NCBI GenBank assembly: GCA_029582265.1
Contig: CM055819.1
Coordinates: 29,303,164-29,367,163, forward strand
DNA: 64,000 bases
Direction of reading: 5' to 3'
DNA from: Zoroaster sp. YZ-2022
Taxonomy: Eukaryota > Echinodermata > Asteroidea > Forcipulatida > Zoroasteridae
Made by a program: the position numbers and the translations under genes. This document shows positions 44,650-56,131 of this stretch, piece after piece; the stretch's first letter is position 1; every line of letters starts with the position of its first letter. The notes under the pieces are model-generated. The model did no database searches. It saw nothing but the letters and a program-made list of their open reading frames with translations, and had not been told where the DNA came from.

Positions 44650-47010
44650 CTTTCTAGAAGAAGGTTAGCGTCTTCTTAAAACTTGCTGGATATGCCAAGT
44701 TGAAAATATAAAAACAGGCCAGGTATCTGAGAGGTCCGAATCGTCTCATTTAATGTATGGTGCGCCATCTTCCTGTATATCAATGAGAACATAAAACCAA
44801 AAAATACTTTACAATTAGATTGTGCGATGTCTTTTAGGCAAATGATGTCTTTTAGGCAAATGATATTCAACAGATGTTTTAGAGCGCAACAGCTCCAATT
44901 CCAATGTAGCAGAAAAGGAGGTCACAACCAAAAACCAGTGGTTGAACTGCCACATGCTTTTGAACAGCTCTCAACATGAATCAGGAGACAGCTCCTCATT
45001 GAGGTGTAAAAGCATGAAAGAGTAAATCTTGCTGGAATGCCCATGAACTAGAGGGCTGGTGTTACCACTGCTGTAAAAAGTTAAAATTGGGTATAAGCAT
45101 TCTCAGAATATACTGACTGGAATGTCAAATATAAAAAAATTCTCAAAACCACTTCACTCCAAAGGAGTATATGCAGTTTCACAGCGTTGCATATAAGGTA
45201 ACCTAAAACTCCTTAGATTGTTTATAAACTACAGAAGCCTCAATTTATTTTTAAATGTTTAATTTATTCAATACAATATTTTCAAGCTACACTGTAGTTC
45301 TTTGCATATCAAACACAACACACATTATGTACTTACACTCTCCTTAGCAAGTAGCAACATACTGCTTGTCTTTTCTCTTAACAAAGCCGGAATACCAAGT
45401 ATGACTGCGACAGAAGTTGCCTCTGAAACAATGTTTATAAAAGACCACATTTAGTACAAAAATATAATCAATCATTTGACAAAAGCTTCTTATTTAAAGC
45501 CCTCTCTACAATATTATTTTGGCAACTCTGATTGACTAACCATGTAAGTTTCACCCAAGTGCAAATGTGCTCACATTATGGATAAAAACCTAGAAAAACT
45601 GAAATGGTGATTGTTGAGGTGAATCACGCAAGACAGCAATTTCGCAGATTCTGTTTTTCTGTCTGAATCTTATTTTCATAATTTCTCTTAAATGTCTGCA
45701 CTTCAGGCAGAATAACTTTAAATCACATAATCTTCACATCAATTAAGACTTGCTTACATTTATTTTATTCTGGAATAGTGGAACTAATAATGTTGTATAG
45801 GGGCTTTAACTAGGTTTATCATCCTAAAACCAACTGACCTTTTCTAGCAATTCCATCCCATTGCAGAGGGATGTTATCCAGAGCCTTCTGGTGCAAGTCT
45901 TCTAATTTCCTGGCCGACCCAAACAGCTTCAGGATGGCACTTTCATACTTCTTCAGGCCTTCATCCAGAAGTTCTTTTACTCCAGCTCTTGTTCCCTGCA
46001 GTCTCTTGAACTCGGATAGCATCTGTTAATATCAAATCAAGAAAAAAAAAACATAAAATAAAATTACAAATCGAAATATGAAACCCACATTTGCTCTTTA
46101 AGTTACAGGCCTCTTTACATGTAATGTCCACTTTATATTTAATCATTTTATTATTATTTCTGTAATAAATATTTATTTGCTTTTTATCACTGATTGACTG
46201 AATATACATTTTTTTTAAATGGAAGCGATATAAAGCTCATAAAAGTAGTAGGCCTAGTAGTCTGCATTTCTTTATTTAATGAAAAAACAGTAACAATTAT
46301 ATTTACATTTATTTTATGCAATTAAATTTTTCTAAGTCATTGACCAAGCTAAACAAATGTATTTATCAAAACTAATGAAATAAAAAATAAAAACAATAGA
46401 AAATAATAGAAAATAATAAAGAAATAAAGAAACTTAAATAAAGAAACTTAAATAAAGAAATCAAATAAAGAATTGCGGAAATAAGGAAGTTAAATAAAGA
46501 AATGAGTAAAAAAGGAAATTAAGAAATAATAAAAAACAAAAGCAAGATTATAATGTGGGTCATTCCCAACCCCTACAAACGTAAACAGTGACAAAAACCT
46601 AACACAATGGTGCGGTCTGATGTCATTGCGCAGGCATCTTCGGACGGAGAAAATCGGTTATTTTTACAAAGAAAAAAACTATTTTTCCTTGAAAAATAAG
46701 TATGCATGAAAGTGCAAATAATTTTAAGCCGTGTTTCCAGATACACTCTGGCAATAAATACCGCATTTGAAGGTATTTTTGTAACTTGTTGTCTTGAGTT
46801 GTCGTGGAGTTGTATTGAGTTGTCGTGAAACCGTCGAGTTGACGCTAAATAGTGTGACCGAAAATAAGGCCTCAACTAATAAAACATTCACTTAATACAA
46901 CGAAAACTGGACTTACCTTGCAGTTGATGATATTCCTGAGTTCGTTGACATTATTTTGATGTGTGATGGCTTTGATGAATGCAAGATTGCAGTAGATTAT
47001 GACAGCGTTC
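44650..47010 (-). CDS. Spliced cargo gene of the CACTG element, unrecognised, partial model
   Basis: Minus-strand exon-like pieces: one ending at 46919 (FIKAITHQNNVNELRNI then GTAAGT); 46022-45842, preceded by ATTAACAG, with FKRLQGTRAGVKELLDEG and ending ARKG before a GTCAGT donor; 45423-45338 (ATSVAVILGIPALLREKTSS, then GTGTAAGTA); and about 44725-44640 after CTCTCAG (YLACFYIFNLAYPASFKKTL, stop). They resemble the coiled middle and hydrophobic C-terminus of uncharacterised animal proteins that I recall in multi-copy families, but I cannot name it. No DDE residues or zinc finger are evident, so it is more likely accessory than transposase. The frame between pieces was not proven; the last exon may be damaged. 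Confidence 0.45.
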
Positions 47011-47689
47011 TAGCAAACAATATCGCTTTGCACACAATAAGCAATCGCACAATGCATTAACACGTCGATACAATGGCGCCAATAATGCAAACGTGGCGCG
47101 TTCAATTTCAATGGTACCCGTTCAATGCATGGACAATACGCAAACCGCAAACTACCAGTTGCGTTCAACCAATAGGAACTTAGCAGTTGCATAACCGTAC
47201 CAATTTCGTTTTTCTTAGTCGTATGACGAGACACATTAGTCATTGACGGTAATAATGTTCCCATCCAGGCAAATTATTTGTGATTTTGTCACCGATTTGA
47301 AAGAAATAACATTCAATTATCACTGAATGAATCAAATGGTACACAAAATGTATCACAAAACATTATCATGACCATTTTCATATGAATTTAATACTACAAA
47401 ATGTAAAAATATGTGTTAATGAAAAAGATCATAAGTCCGAATGACTTGAAATAAACCCCAGCGAAAATTCATTCTGAAAGCAATTATAAACTTGAAATAA
47501 TCAAGTTTTGTTCATAACGAATGACTTATTTTTATTAGTCACAAACATCAGCAATGACTAACCTAAATTGGTCATTTGTGACTAAACATTAGTCCTACGT
47601 TGATTTAATTAGTCATTGAGACTTGACTAATCTAAATTAGTCGTTTTGACTAATTTATGAGCACCAATGACTAACTTATGTTTACAGTG

Positions 47690-50145
47690 TTGAGAAGATT
47701 TAAAAGTAATGTAAAGCTGCGTGTTATCAGCGTAGAACATGGTAATTTAAATTATACTTCAAAATGATATCACGAACTGGAAAGGTATAAACAGTAAACC
47801 ACTGTGGGCCGAGCACGGAGCCTTGGGATACAGAATAGTCAAGAATAACAGGCTCGGAGATAGCGTATAATACAAACATGCTGAGGCCTATTTAAAAGGT
47901 AGGACTTACACCAATCCAGGGCTGTGTCATGTATTCCAAGATGATATTGAAGACGGGAGAGAAGGATTTTGTGATCGACTGTGTCAAAAGCAGCGCTTAA
48001 GTCTAACAAAACTAATGCAGTAATTTTTCAATCATCCATGGCAGATGAAATGTCATTGTTGATACGGAGAAGAGCAGTTTCCGTTCCATGAAATGGTTTA
48101 TAGGATGATGTGTCCGACAGGTTATTAGCACGAACATGGTCAGAGATCCGTGATGAAACAACTCCTCGATTGTTTTTCCAAGGTACTTTAAATTCGCTAC
48201 CGGTCGGTAATTCTTGAAAACTTCCTTGTCCAAATTGGGTTTTTTCAGGAGTGGTTTAACATGAGCAACCTTCTGGCTATATCAGGGAAACAACTGGAAG
48301 AAAGAGATATGTTTACAATAATTGTGATAGCAAACACATCAATATTTTGTTTTATTAGCCAAGTTGGTACTGGATCAAGTTCACATGATTTTGATGGCGA
48401 TTTCATGATGAGTTTCTTTATCTCTGTAACACTAGTAGGCTCAAACATAGACAGTCTACATTGTGGATCCTTGCATGACGGTATTTGTGATAGAATGGCA
48501 GGTACTGGGGGAAAAGAACGACGGATATTCTAAATTTTTGTGACAAAAATGTTTGAAAATGCATTTGCGAGGTCCTAATTAGAGTGTGTAGATGGAAGCA
48601 CTGGATTTTTGGGTTTATGAAGCAGCTTTTCAACAATGTTAAAGAGTTTCTTCTGATCGCCAGAGCTATCTTCCACAAGAGATGAGTAGTGAGTTATTTT
48701 TGCCTGGTTAATCATGTTCTTCACAATATCACGTTGGTTACAGTATTCTTGCCGATGTACTCCAAGTTTCCCATTGTCACGCCATTTTCGCTCAAGTTTA
48801 CGGCAGATTTTCCTTGCAGCACGAATATCATCATTGAACCAGGGGGATTCAGATTGTAGTTTAACAGTTCGAGTTTTTGCAGAGCATGATCGTCCAAGAT
48901 GTTACGGACAGTAGATTCAAATAGATTGACACAAGAATCCAGCTCACCATGTTCAAGGTTTACATTTTCCAGTTGAGATTTAATATCATGACATAAATCT
49001 TTAATATTTACATTTTTCCAGTGGCGAGTAGTTACAGAAATGGTAGGTATGGGAGGTTTTTAAGGTTCATAGTTACCATGATTGCATAATGATCAGATAA
49101 GCCGGGATGGATAGTTATCTTTGAGATGAGAGATGAAGCACGCGTTATCATGAGGACAAGATAGTGACCATATCGATGACTGGGTGCTGTGATATACTGG
49201 ATAAGTCCATGAGCAGAGAGCAGATCTTTAAACTGATTTGCATAATTGTTTGAAGTGATGTCCATATGAATGTTAAAATTGCCGGTTAAAATAATGTCAG
49301 ATGGGTGCAAGAGATAATCCACAATTAATTTCTCAAATTCCTGGAGAAAAATGGAGAAATTTACATGTTTACCATCAACATCCCTTTCTGGTCGATATAT
49401 ATTAACAAGGCGAACAGATATAGAGTTGCATGTTACCTCAGCATGCAGAGATTCAAATGTTAGGTAGTCAATGTTAACATTTTTCATACTGACAGATAAA
49501 CTGGACCTAAAGTGCAACCCCTCCACCGATCTTTTTTGGTCTGGGGATATGATGGAGAGTAGCCAGCAGGAGTGCACTCACGGGGTAGCAAGTCATCATC
49601 AGGTTTAAACCATGTCTCGGATATGGCAACAAGATCCAAATTGTTTTGAAGTACAAAGTCAACGAATTCATCCGATTTGTTACATATGGATTGAGTGTTC
49701 AGAGACACAGAGCTGAAGTTTAGACTCATCATGAGCATTTGGAGTTGAAGTTATGCCAATGTCGCTTGTTGATGTGGTTAAGTTCACTGTTGGGGGATGG
49801 TCAGGCCGGAGTGCTATTTGTGCAAGTTTGTCCATTCTACGGCGACCAGTTTTTTTACCTCTGTGTGTGTGGCGGTATGTTTGGGGTTGATTGGCAAGTA
49901 TTTCAAGACAGTTCAATTGACTCAATGCTGAATAAGATAAAGCTGCATCAGTACATGGAGTATTGCGAAGATTGAGTAGTTCATTGCGGCTGTAGGAAAT
50001 TTTATGGAGCTGAGTGGCATTGAATTGGTGGGTGTGTTGATCAGTGTTTCAGGTCCAGGGTTTGGGTTTGTCACCAGAAATTAAGAGTTCCAAGTGAAAG
50101 GTGGCAGATGAATTATAATATGATACAGGACAACTCAAAAATTTA
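47690..50145 (-). pseudogene. LINE copy 2, 5' part with endonuclease domain
   Basis: From the 5' side: the endonuclease start with SLNTQSICNKSDEFVDFV and ISETWF (49738-49484), the rest with LTGNFNIHMD and GLSDHYAIM (49577-49032), the linker (about 49030-48720), then RT pieces (48678-48418, 48448-48245, 48233-48012) and the palm up to the CACTG element. The APE-type endonuclease normally has GDFN; here it is GNFN, losing the catalytic Asp. About 20 codons of the linker present in copy 1 are missing at 49062. Multiple frameshifts also break the RT. Sequence from 49740 to about 50145 is probably LINE 5' region, inferred from continuity only. Confidence 0.85.
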
Positions 50146-50815
50146 AGATGGCGGATTTTTTTTTTTTTATATAGCATACAAGCTGTAGATTGCAGGCTGA
50201 AGTCACTGTCACATTCTCAAGATGAGTCATTGAGACACAATGGTCCAGATAGCAAGAGTATAGATAAACAGGATGTAGACCTCCATTGTCTTTTCACAAA
50301 AAATCTAAGTCAGGGTTGACTGCACACAAAAAGTGAAGATACAAAATGTGTATCCACTATACAGTAAAATCTTACAGCAGAGACAGAAAAATTACAACAG
50401 TTTTTCACTTATTATAAGAAGACAAATGTACCAATACTCGCATAAAACATCTAGTAGATTCCAGGTGTAATAAGAAATCCACTAGTATAAAAATGAAGAC
50501 ACGCTATGAAGACACTTATTTAACACAAAAACTGGAGTGCTGTTATGAGTGGCTGCTTGTTAGGCGCTCACTGCACTTGCACTTCTGGAATGTTCCGGTG
50601 ATATTGTCACATACATGTGCATGTAAGGCATGGAAGGATTTGATCGGTCGTTGCCTAGGTCACTGTGTATTTCTCATAGGATTCAGGAAAGTCCCCGATA
50701 TATTTTCTCTATCGTCAAGTTCATGTTAAAAGCTGTGTAAGCTGGAATTGCATTGTATTTCCTTCATCCCCTACCAGGTACAAACAATGTATGTTGTATG
50801 GAAAGATTGGCAAGT
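50146..50815. other. Unassigned sequence
   Basis: No signature was recognised; a short frame at 50493-50729 is not supported. Confidence 0.4.
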
Positions 50816-50819
50816 TAAT

Positions 50820-51078
50820 GGTCTAACCCTAACTCCCTAGGGTCATTTGCTTACACATAACCTGAATCTTTTCAAACTCCATAGGCCCATTTGCTTACAC
50901 ATACATGTAACCTGAATCCCTCCTAACTCCCTAGGCCCATTTGCTTACACATAACCTGAATCTTTTCAAACTCCACTAGGCCCATTTGCTTACACATAAC
51001 CTGAATCCTCCAAAATCCTTCACTTTAGCAAAGAGCATGTAGCATGTAACTTCAATCCTTCAAAATCCGTCACAACCC
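50820..51078. repeat. ~50-bp minisatellite (AGGCCCATTTGCTTACACATAAC)
   Basis: AGG(C/G)CCATTTGCTTACACATA followed by ACCTGAATC occurs five times. It ends with CTTTAGCAAAGAGCATGTA, matching in inverse the intron 1 repeat at 18757-19080. Confidence 0.8.
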
Positions 51079-51440
51079 TCCGAGGTGGGAGGTACCCACG
51101 ACTTTATCAGAACGCTGGACCTGTCCTCTTTTCAGTGGCACCTCTATTAATTATATTAACATTGTTATCTCTGCATTCCCCATTGATTTTTTACATCCAA
51201 ATGACTTCCACACATGCCCAGCTATTGTCTAGGATTATTTAAGTCTTAATTTTTTTGTTTAATTAATTATATTTTAAAACTCTCCGACGTGGGAGGTACC
51301 CACGACTTTATCAGAATGCTGGACCTCTCTTCTTTTCAGTGGCATCCCTATTAATGATATTAATATTATTTTCTATGCATTCTCAATAAATTTTTTACAT
51401 CCAAATACCTTCCACACATGCCCTGCTATGGTCTAGTATT
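51070..51440. repeat. ~210-bp tandem duplication
   Basis: GTGGGAGGTACCCACGACTT through TTTTACATCCAAAT and CCACACATGCCC occurs at 51086 and 51291. The GGGAGGTACCCAC word is a near palindrome. Confidence 0.85.
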
Positions 51441-53780
51441 ATTTACAACCCCAGATGACACACGACGGCTGTGTAGTGTAGCTCTCTCCTGTATGACCTG
51501 GCACACAGCAAACAGCCATATACTTATGTAGCATACATGTACATGTATCTCTCAGCCATATCTCTCAAGCATGTAACACAACCCGGGTAGACGCTCTGTC
51601 TGGGGGGGGGGGGGGGGGGGGGGTTATGCCTGGCACTGGCACCCGCAAGACATCACAGACCACAGTCTCATGCCAAACAGATGGTTCCACTTATCGGAGG
51701 GTTAGATCTGGGTAGGTATTTATGTGTACACAATGGATGGTTGATTTTGTGCACAGATACATGGCATCAATTTCTTTTCCAGCCCAGGAAAAAAAACCTA
51801 CACAGCTCTGGGAACTGACACCCCTTCTAAGATATGTGGAATGGTCCACTTTAGGATATCAATGACTCCCAGGCCTCTGTGGGTTTTTTTTCTGGGAAAA
51901 ACAATGAAATAAATAACTTCCGCCTCCTGCAGGAGGAGGGCCATCACATCGAAAGGTTAAATAGCAAAGTGGATTTGGGAGGGTTAGGGTTAAATTGTAG
52001 GCTGATACGTCTTATTTCAATATATATTAGACAAATCCCATGATGACGAAATTAATGTTGATCTGTGCACTTCTGGGTTTGATAACGAGGCTCTCAGTAT
52101 TGACGCATGCGCTGTATGATGGGAGCATGAGTCATTCTATTGTCTACCTCGCATCGGTGTTGTAACTTGATACAGAGAGCCTTGGTTTCAATGCGGAAGT
52201 GTGCAGACTGGATCAGTTTGAAATTTGCCTATAGATTGACGTTATCTGTAAACTATCCCACTACCCATCGTCGCTGACTCGAAGGCATGAACCATGACCT
52301 GACCTGACCTGACCTGACCTCGCATATTAAATATATATGTATATGCACAGTGTTTTCTTACAGCCCACCAACTATTATCAATTGATTTTGAAGGATTGAG
52401 GTCATTACCATGTGATGAGAATCAAGTGGGGTTAGGGTGAATTATCTGATTTTTGATGTATGCATTCTCACAGTTTACACTTGACAACCGTTTCCTGACT
52501 TTGAAATATGTACATGTCAAACTCTATGGTACATGAACACCAGCGGATTTCTCATGAGGGAAATCCCAAGTATAATGTTGGTGATTGTTCAAATCCAAGC
52601 GGGGGAGGGGGGTGCTAGCTGTTGATGTAGGGACAAGAACTTGAGTTGGATATTAATGTCCCAGTCCCCCTCCTCCAAGCAGGGTGATTGGGGGTGGGGG
52701 TGGTTTGGGGGATGGGTGGCCCTCGTGGCACTTCCTGGCTACATGTACGCCTGCAAGTACTTGAGGTCTAGACAAAATCAATGAAGTGTAATTAAATTAG
52801 ACGATGGTAGATACTGTTTAAGATTGGTTAAGGTTGGATCTTTTAAGTGCGTCTGGTGGCAGCTGCTCTGGCTTGCTGGATGCGCGGTTTCAGTCAGAGT
52901 GAAGAAGAAGCATGTGTGAGCGCATATGTGAGCGCATATGTGTATGCTCTTGAGTCCTCAAATGTAATGGTTGAAACAGTTGGTTTCATTTTTTTGTACC
53001 AAATATTTATAAATGTGGAAATGTTGACAACAAAATCAGGAAGGCATTTATGAAAGGGAATAAAAAGCTAGATGTTTGGTCTTGTTTGACTTGTATTCCC
53101 TAAGTAGTATTGTTTTTTTTTTTGAAGAGGGGTGGGTGTATGGTAGCAAAGAATTGCACAGACCTGAGCATAATTGTTAATATAACAGGAAAGACTGAGA
53201 CTATAGTCTTATGTGTATGTATTTAAGTAGAATGAAGAACTGAAGGGCCCACCCACAAACAAATATATGTTTCATATCTCCTCTGCTGATGTTTCTGTCT
53301 GTAATAAAAGGAACACAAACCAGAAATAGTAAACACATTGTTGAGTTTAAAGATTTATTCAGTCAACATGAGTGTAACAACAAAGTGAATGTGGGTTTAT
53401 ACACAGGTGTAATAAAACAGATTGGAAGATGATAATAACTGGGTAAACAACATATGATTGTACAGTTATAAAGCTGACTTCATCAGACCAATAAATAGTC
53501 CAGTCTCAAGTCTTCAAATATACATATAAATATATATTTAATTTTGCGACCATGTTTGTAAAATGCTTTATAGCTAAGACTGAGTATATACTGTATGAGT
53601 GCCTTGTACATTACTGAACAAAAAGCTTGTCATTGGAAAACAACACCATAAACTTAATACATGGTATAGATAAGAACACATTCTTAATACATGTATGTCG
53701 CTGCAGTCGGTGTTTTCTTGATGGATTTTCAAGATCCTTTTCTACAGTTGTATTTTAAACTTCATACCGTGAAGGATTTA
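51441..53780. other. Unassigned; contains G22 run (51602-51623) and (GACCT)5 (52297-52321)
   Basis: The only structured parts are a 22-base G homopolymer, which is a likely assembly trouble spot, and a short GACCT array. GTGAGCGCATAT is duplicated at 52917. No gene is called. Confidence 0.5.
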
Positions 53781-53786
53781 CATGTA

Positions 53787-54019
53787 TACTACTCAAAACA
53801 ATTTAGGGAACACCGGATTTTTAACATCAAATAGGTTTGGGCCATGTGCAATGATGTCATGTACCAGCAATATTGACACAATGGCCGTGTTCAATCTGCC
53901 ACACATGTCTAAATTCTTTGTTAACTCATCAATTCTGTGAAACATTGTGTTTATCTGAAATAAATGATCTTGCTTTAACTGAGATTATTCCGGTGTTCCC
54001 TAAATTGTTTTGAGTAGTA
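53787..54019. mobile_element. 233-bp Tc1/mariner-like MITE, TA target
   Basis: TACTACTCAAAACAATTTAG followed by GGAACACCGGA is perfectly inverted at the right end (TCCGGTGTTCC..GAGTAGTA). TA lies outside both ends (53785-53786 and 54020-54021). The terminus is typical of Tc1/mariner elements. No transposase. Confidence 0.92.
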
Positions 54020-54294
54020 TATTATGTTTAAATATTTCCTTCACAATTTACTCTGCCTGATTGGCTACTGATACTACAATATGACTCCGACACATTTCAA
54101 CAAATATGAATTATCTAATTACAGTGTTAGCAAATTATCTGAAAGCCAACTTGATGTGAAGCTGGTTAAGGTGACGATCATGCTGTAAATGATTGGTGCC
54201 TGAAGAGCTCTCATTTCAGAGAAGATAGGAACAAATATGCACAGTTTCAAAAGATTGCTAGATGGTGACTTTTGTGGTGCCAAAAATTGTGAAT

Positions 54295-54395
54295 GCTTTC
54301 ACTCTGCATTGAGCCGAAGCTTTCACTCCGCATTGAGCCGAAGCTTTCACTCCGCATTGAGCCGAAGCTTTCACTCCGCATTAGCTGAAGCTTTC
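54295..54395. repeat. 24-bp minisatellite, about 4 units
   Basis: CTTTCACTCCGCATTGAGCC plus GAAG repeats from 54298, the last unit being shortened. Confidence 0.85.
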
Positions 54396-54519
54396 ACAGG
54401 TTAGCTGTTCAATGCCCCTTAATAATGTAGGATTTCAGGCTTTGCATGGTGGAGATAGATCAATGTTTTTGGGTTCTTTCGGTTACATCATGTAATAATC
54501 TCATGGGGGTCATGCCTAT

Positions 54520-54757
54520 GTTCCCTCAGCCCTATGTTCCCTCAATGTGCTGAGGGAACATAGGGCTGAGGGAACATAGGGTCTATTTTGGGATGAGGGA
54601 ACATAGGGCTGAGGGAACATAGGGTCTATTTTGGGATGGGAGAACATACGGCTGAGGGAACATAGGGCTGAGGGAACATAGGGCTGAGGGAACATAGGGT
54701 CTATTTTGGGATGAGGGAACATAGGGCTGAGGGAACATAGGGCTGAGGGAACTTGAG
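54520..54757. repeat. GAGGGAACATAGGGCT minisatellite with inverted start
   Basis: Units of GAGGGAACATAGGGCT and of GAACATAGGGTCTATTTTGG alternate. The first ~40 bp (CCTATGTTCCCTCAGC) is the inverse of the rest, so the left edge can fold into a hairpin around CAATGTG. Confidence 0.85.
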
Positions 54758-54759
54758 TA

Positions 54760-55549
54760 CGGCCCCATCTCATGTACACCGTGTATTATGTACATTGATT
54801 CTTAGAATGAAATCGTGTTATATACATGTAAAAGCAGTCATGTCAACATTACCATCATTGTAACGTCCCTTTAAGATTATAGTATAGGCCTACTGAAAGA
54901 TAATAGAAATACAACAAACCCCGCTGTTGGAGTTTGGATGGTTTGGGGAGGATAAGGTTAATAATTCTTAATAAAATGTTCTGTAAAACTAAGGCAAGTG
55001 GGGGTATGCAGGCCTATATGTAAATTCATTGGGATAAACATACATACACACATACGTATTCACATATTCAATACTCATATATACCTTACTATATAATGAT
55101 GGCATTCATTTTAAAACATCTAATTATTATTTACTAGACGACTAATTACAACATTACATCACTGGTAAAGGGAAAGTACAGCATTGGGGACAAAAGTGTT
55201 ATTTATTTATTTAATTTGATTTAAAAACATCAAACATGGTCAGTAGTACAATAACATACTAAATTGACCAGTGCATTAGTTTGACTACATTTTGATTGAC
55301 ATTTCACTCGGCTTGGAACATTCAGGATAAAATCTTGGTGCTTGGAAGTGGGGATAATCATTTTGAATCTTGAATCAGAGGAGAACAACCTACAATATTT
55401 TAAACATGTCAACTTCGGTAACAGTCTGTTGGGTTATGCCATCCAGATATTCTAGAGTAGAGGATGGACCAAGGAGCAGAATTACAGAGAAGGGGATTTA
55501 GTGAGCGGTGCCGTAGTACCCGTCTCTTATATACAAGTCAGGTACCTAT
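54760..55549. other. Unassigned flank of the copia element
   Basis: No convincing gene. A frame after ATATTCTAG at 55454 (RGWTKEQNYREGDLV) stays open to the insertion point but then stops; unsupported. Confidence 0.35.
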
Positions 55550-55554
55550 AAGGC

Positions 55555-55805
55555 TGTTACGATTTAACTAGTTTACCCTCATGATTGGAATATGTAGTTC
55601 CGCGTATTGATATGTACATGTATGCTGTTCACCGTAAATTATAGTTCCGGCTGAGACGCCATCTTTTGTTTGGCACATGTTTTTTTACACGCCCATCGTT
55701 GGTAGTGTACGTTCTGAGGTTAACAATAAATGTAACAAGGATTTATTATACTAGAGCGAGTTGTCTTTCATTTACCTCAATCGACTTATTGAGATGGCAT
55801 CAACA
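55555..55805 (+). repeat. 5' LTR of copia element, 251 bp
   Basis: It begins TGTTACGATTTAACTAG and ends GGCATCAACA. An AATAAA signal sits near 55727. Compared with the 3' LTR it has one extra ACATGT in a TATGTACATGTATG stretch and is otherwise identical. The gag ATG (55794) lies inside it, 12 bp before its end. Confidence 0.95.
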
Positions 55806-56131
55806 GGTTATGGACCCAGCACGGATAAATGGAAGAAACTACAGTTCAACGGTGACGGTGAGAATTACGAGATTTGGGAGACACGTTTTTTAGCACATCT
55901 ACACGGCCTGAAATTACGTGTTACAATATTGGCCGTAGAACCTGACGCTGTTAAAAATGAACAATGCTACTCCGAACTGGTCAATCTTATTGACGACAAA
56001 AGCCTGTCATTGATAATGCGGGATGCCCCTGATGATGGGAAGAAAGCTTTGGCAATACTACGTGAACACTATGCGGGCATAAGTAAGCCTAGGATCATCA
56101 CACTTTACACAGAACTAACATCCTTAGTTAA
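55794..56131 (+). pseudogene. copia gag, N-terminal part (interrupted)
   Basis: The ORF starts at ATG 55794 in the LTR. The product begins MASTGYGPSTDKWKKL and contains YEIWETRFLAHLHGL and ILREHYAGISKPRI, typical of copia capsid proteins (UBN2/DUF4219 type). It enters the inserted MITE at TTAA 56128-56131 and stops inside it at 56171. The reading phase is the same on the far side of the insertion, so the insertion alone, not a deletion, broke it. Confidence 0.88.
55806..55824 (+). promoter_or_regulatory. Primer binding site, initiator tRNA-Met half-molecule type
   Basis: GGTTATGGACCCAGCACGG directly follows the LTR. It is complementary, with one mismatch, to the anticodon stem-loop region of eukaryotic initiator tRNA-Met rather than to a tRNA 3' end. 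Drosophila copia primes the same way from a cleaved initiator tRNA. It also encodes gag codons 5-10. Confidence 0.82.

Larger units (their letters stand above)
43185..47689. mobile_element. 4.5-kb CACTG-ended (EnSpm/CACTA-like) transposon inside the LINE
   Basis: CACTGTAAACATAAATTAGT at the left is mirrored by ACTAACTTATGTTTACAGTG at the right. TT flanks both ends (43183-43184 and 47690-47691), and the uninterrupted LINE copy has a single TT at 1617-1618, so the boundaries and 2-bp target duplication are certain. Dozens of TTAGTCA/TGACTAA words fill the first 260 bp and the last 170 bp, like the subterminal repeats of CACTA elements. Termini CACTR with 2-3-bp duplications define EnSpm/CACTA. 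No transposase domain is recognisable; instead spliced minus-strand exons and several palindromes are inside. Confidence 0.9.

Noticed and set aside
54516..54795. Frames rich in MFPQPYVPS
   Set aside because: Translation of the GAGGGAACATAGGGCT minisatellite.
55454..55550. Possible exon RGWTKEQNYREGDLVSG ending at the copia insertion
   Set aside because: After removing the element the frame stops almost at once, and no neighbouring exons could be found.
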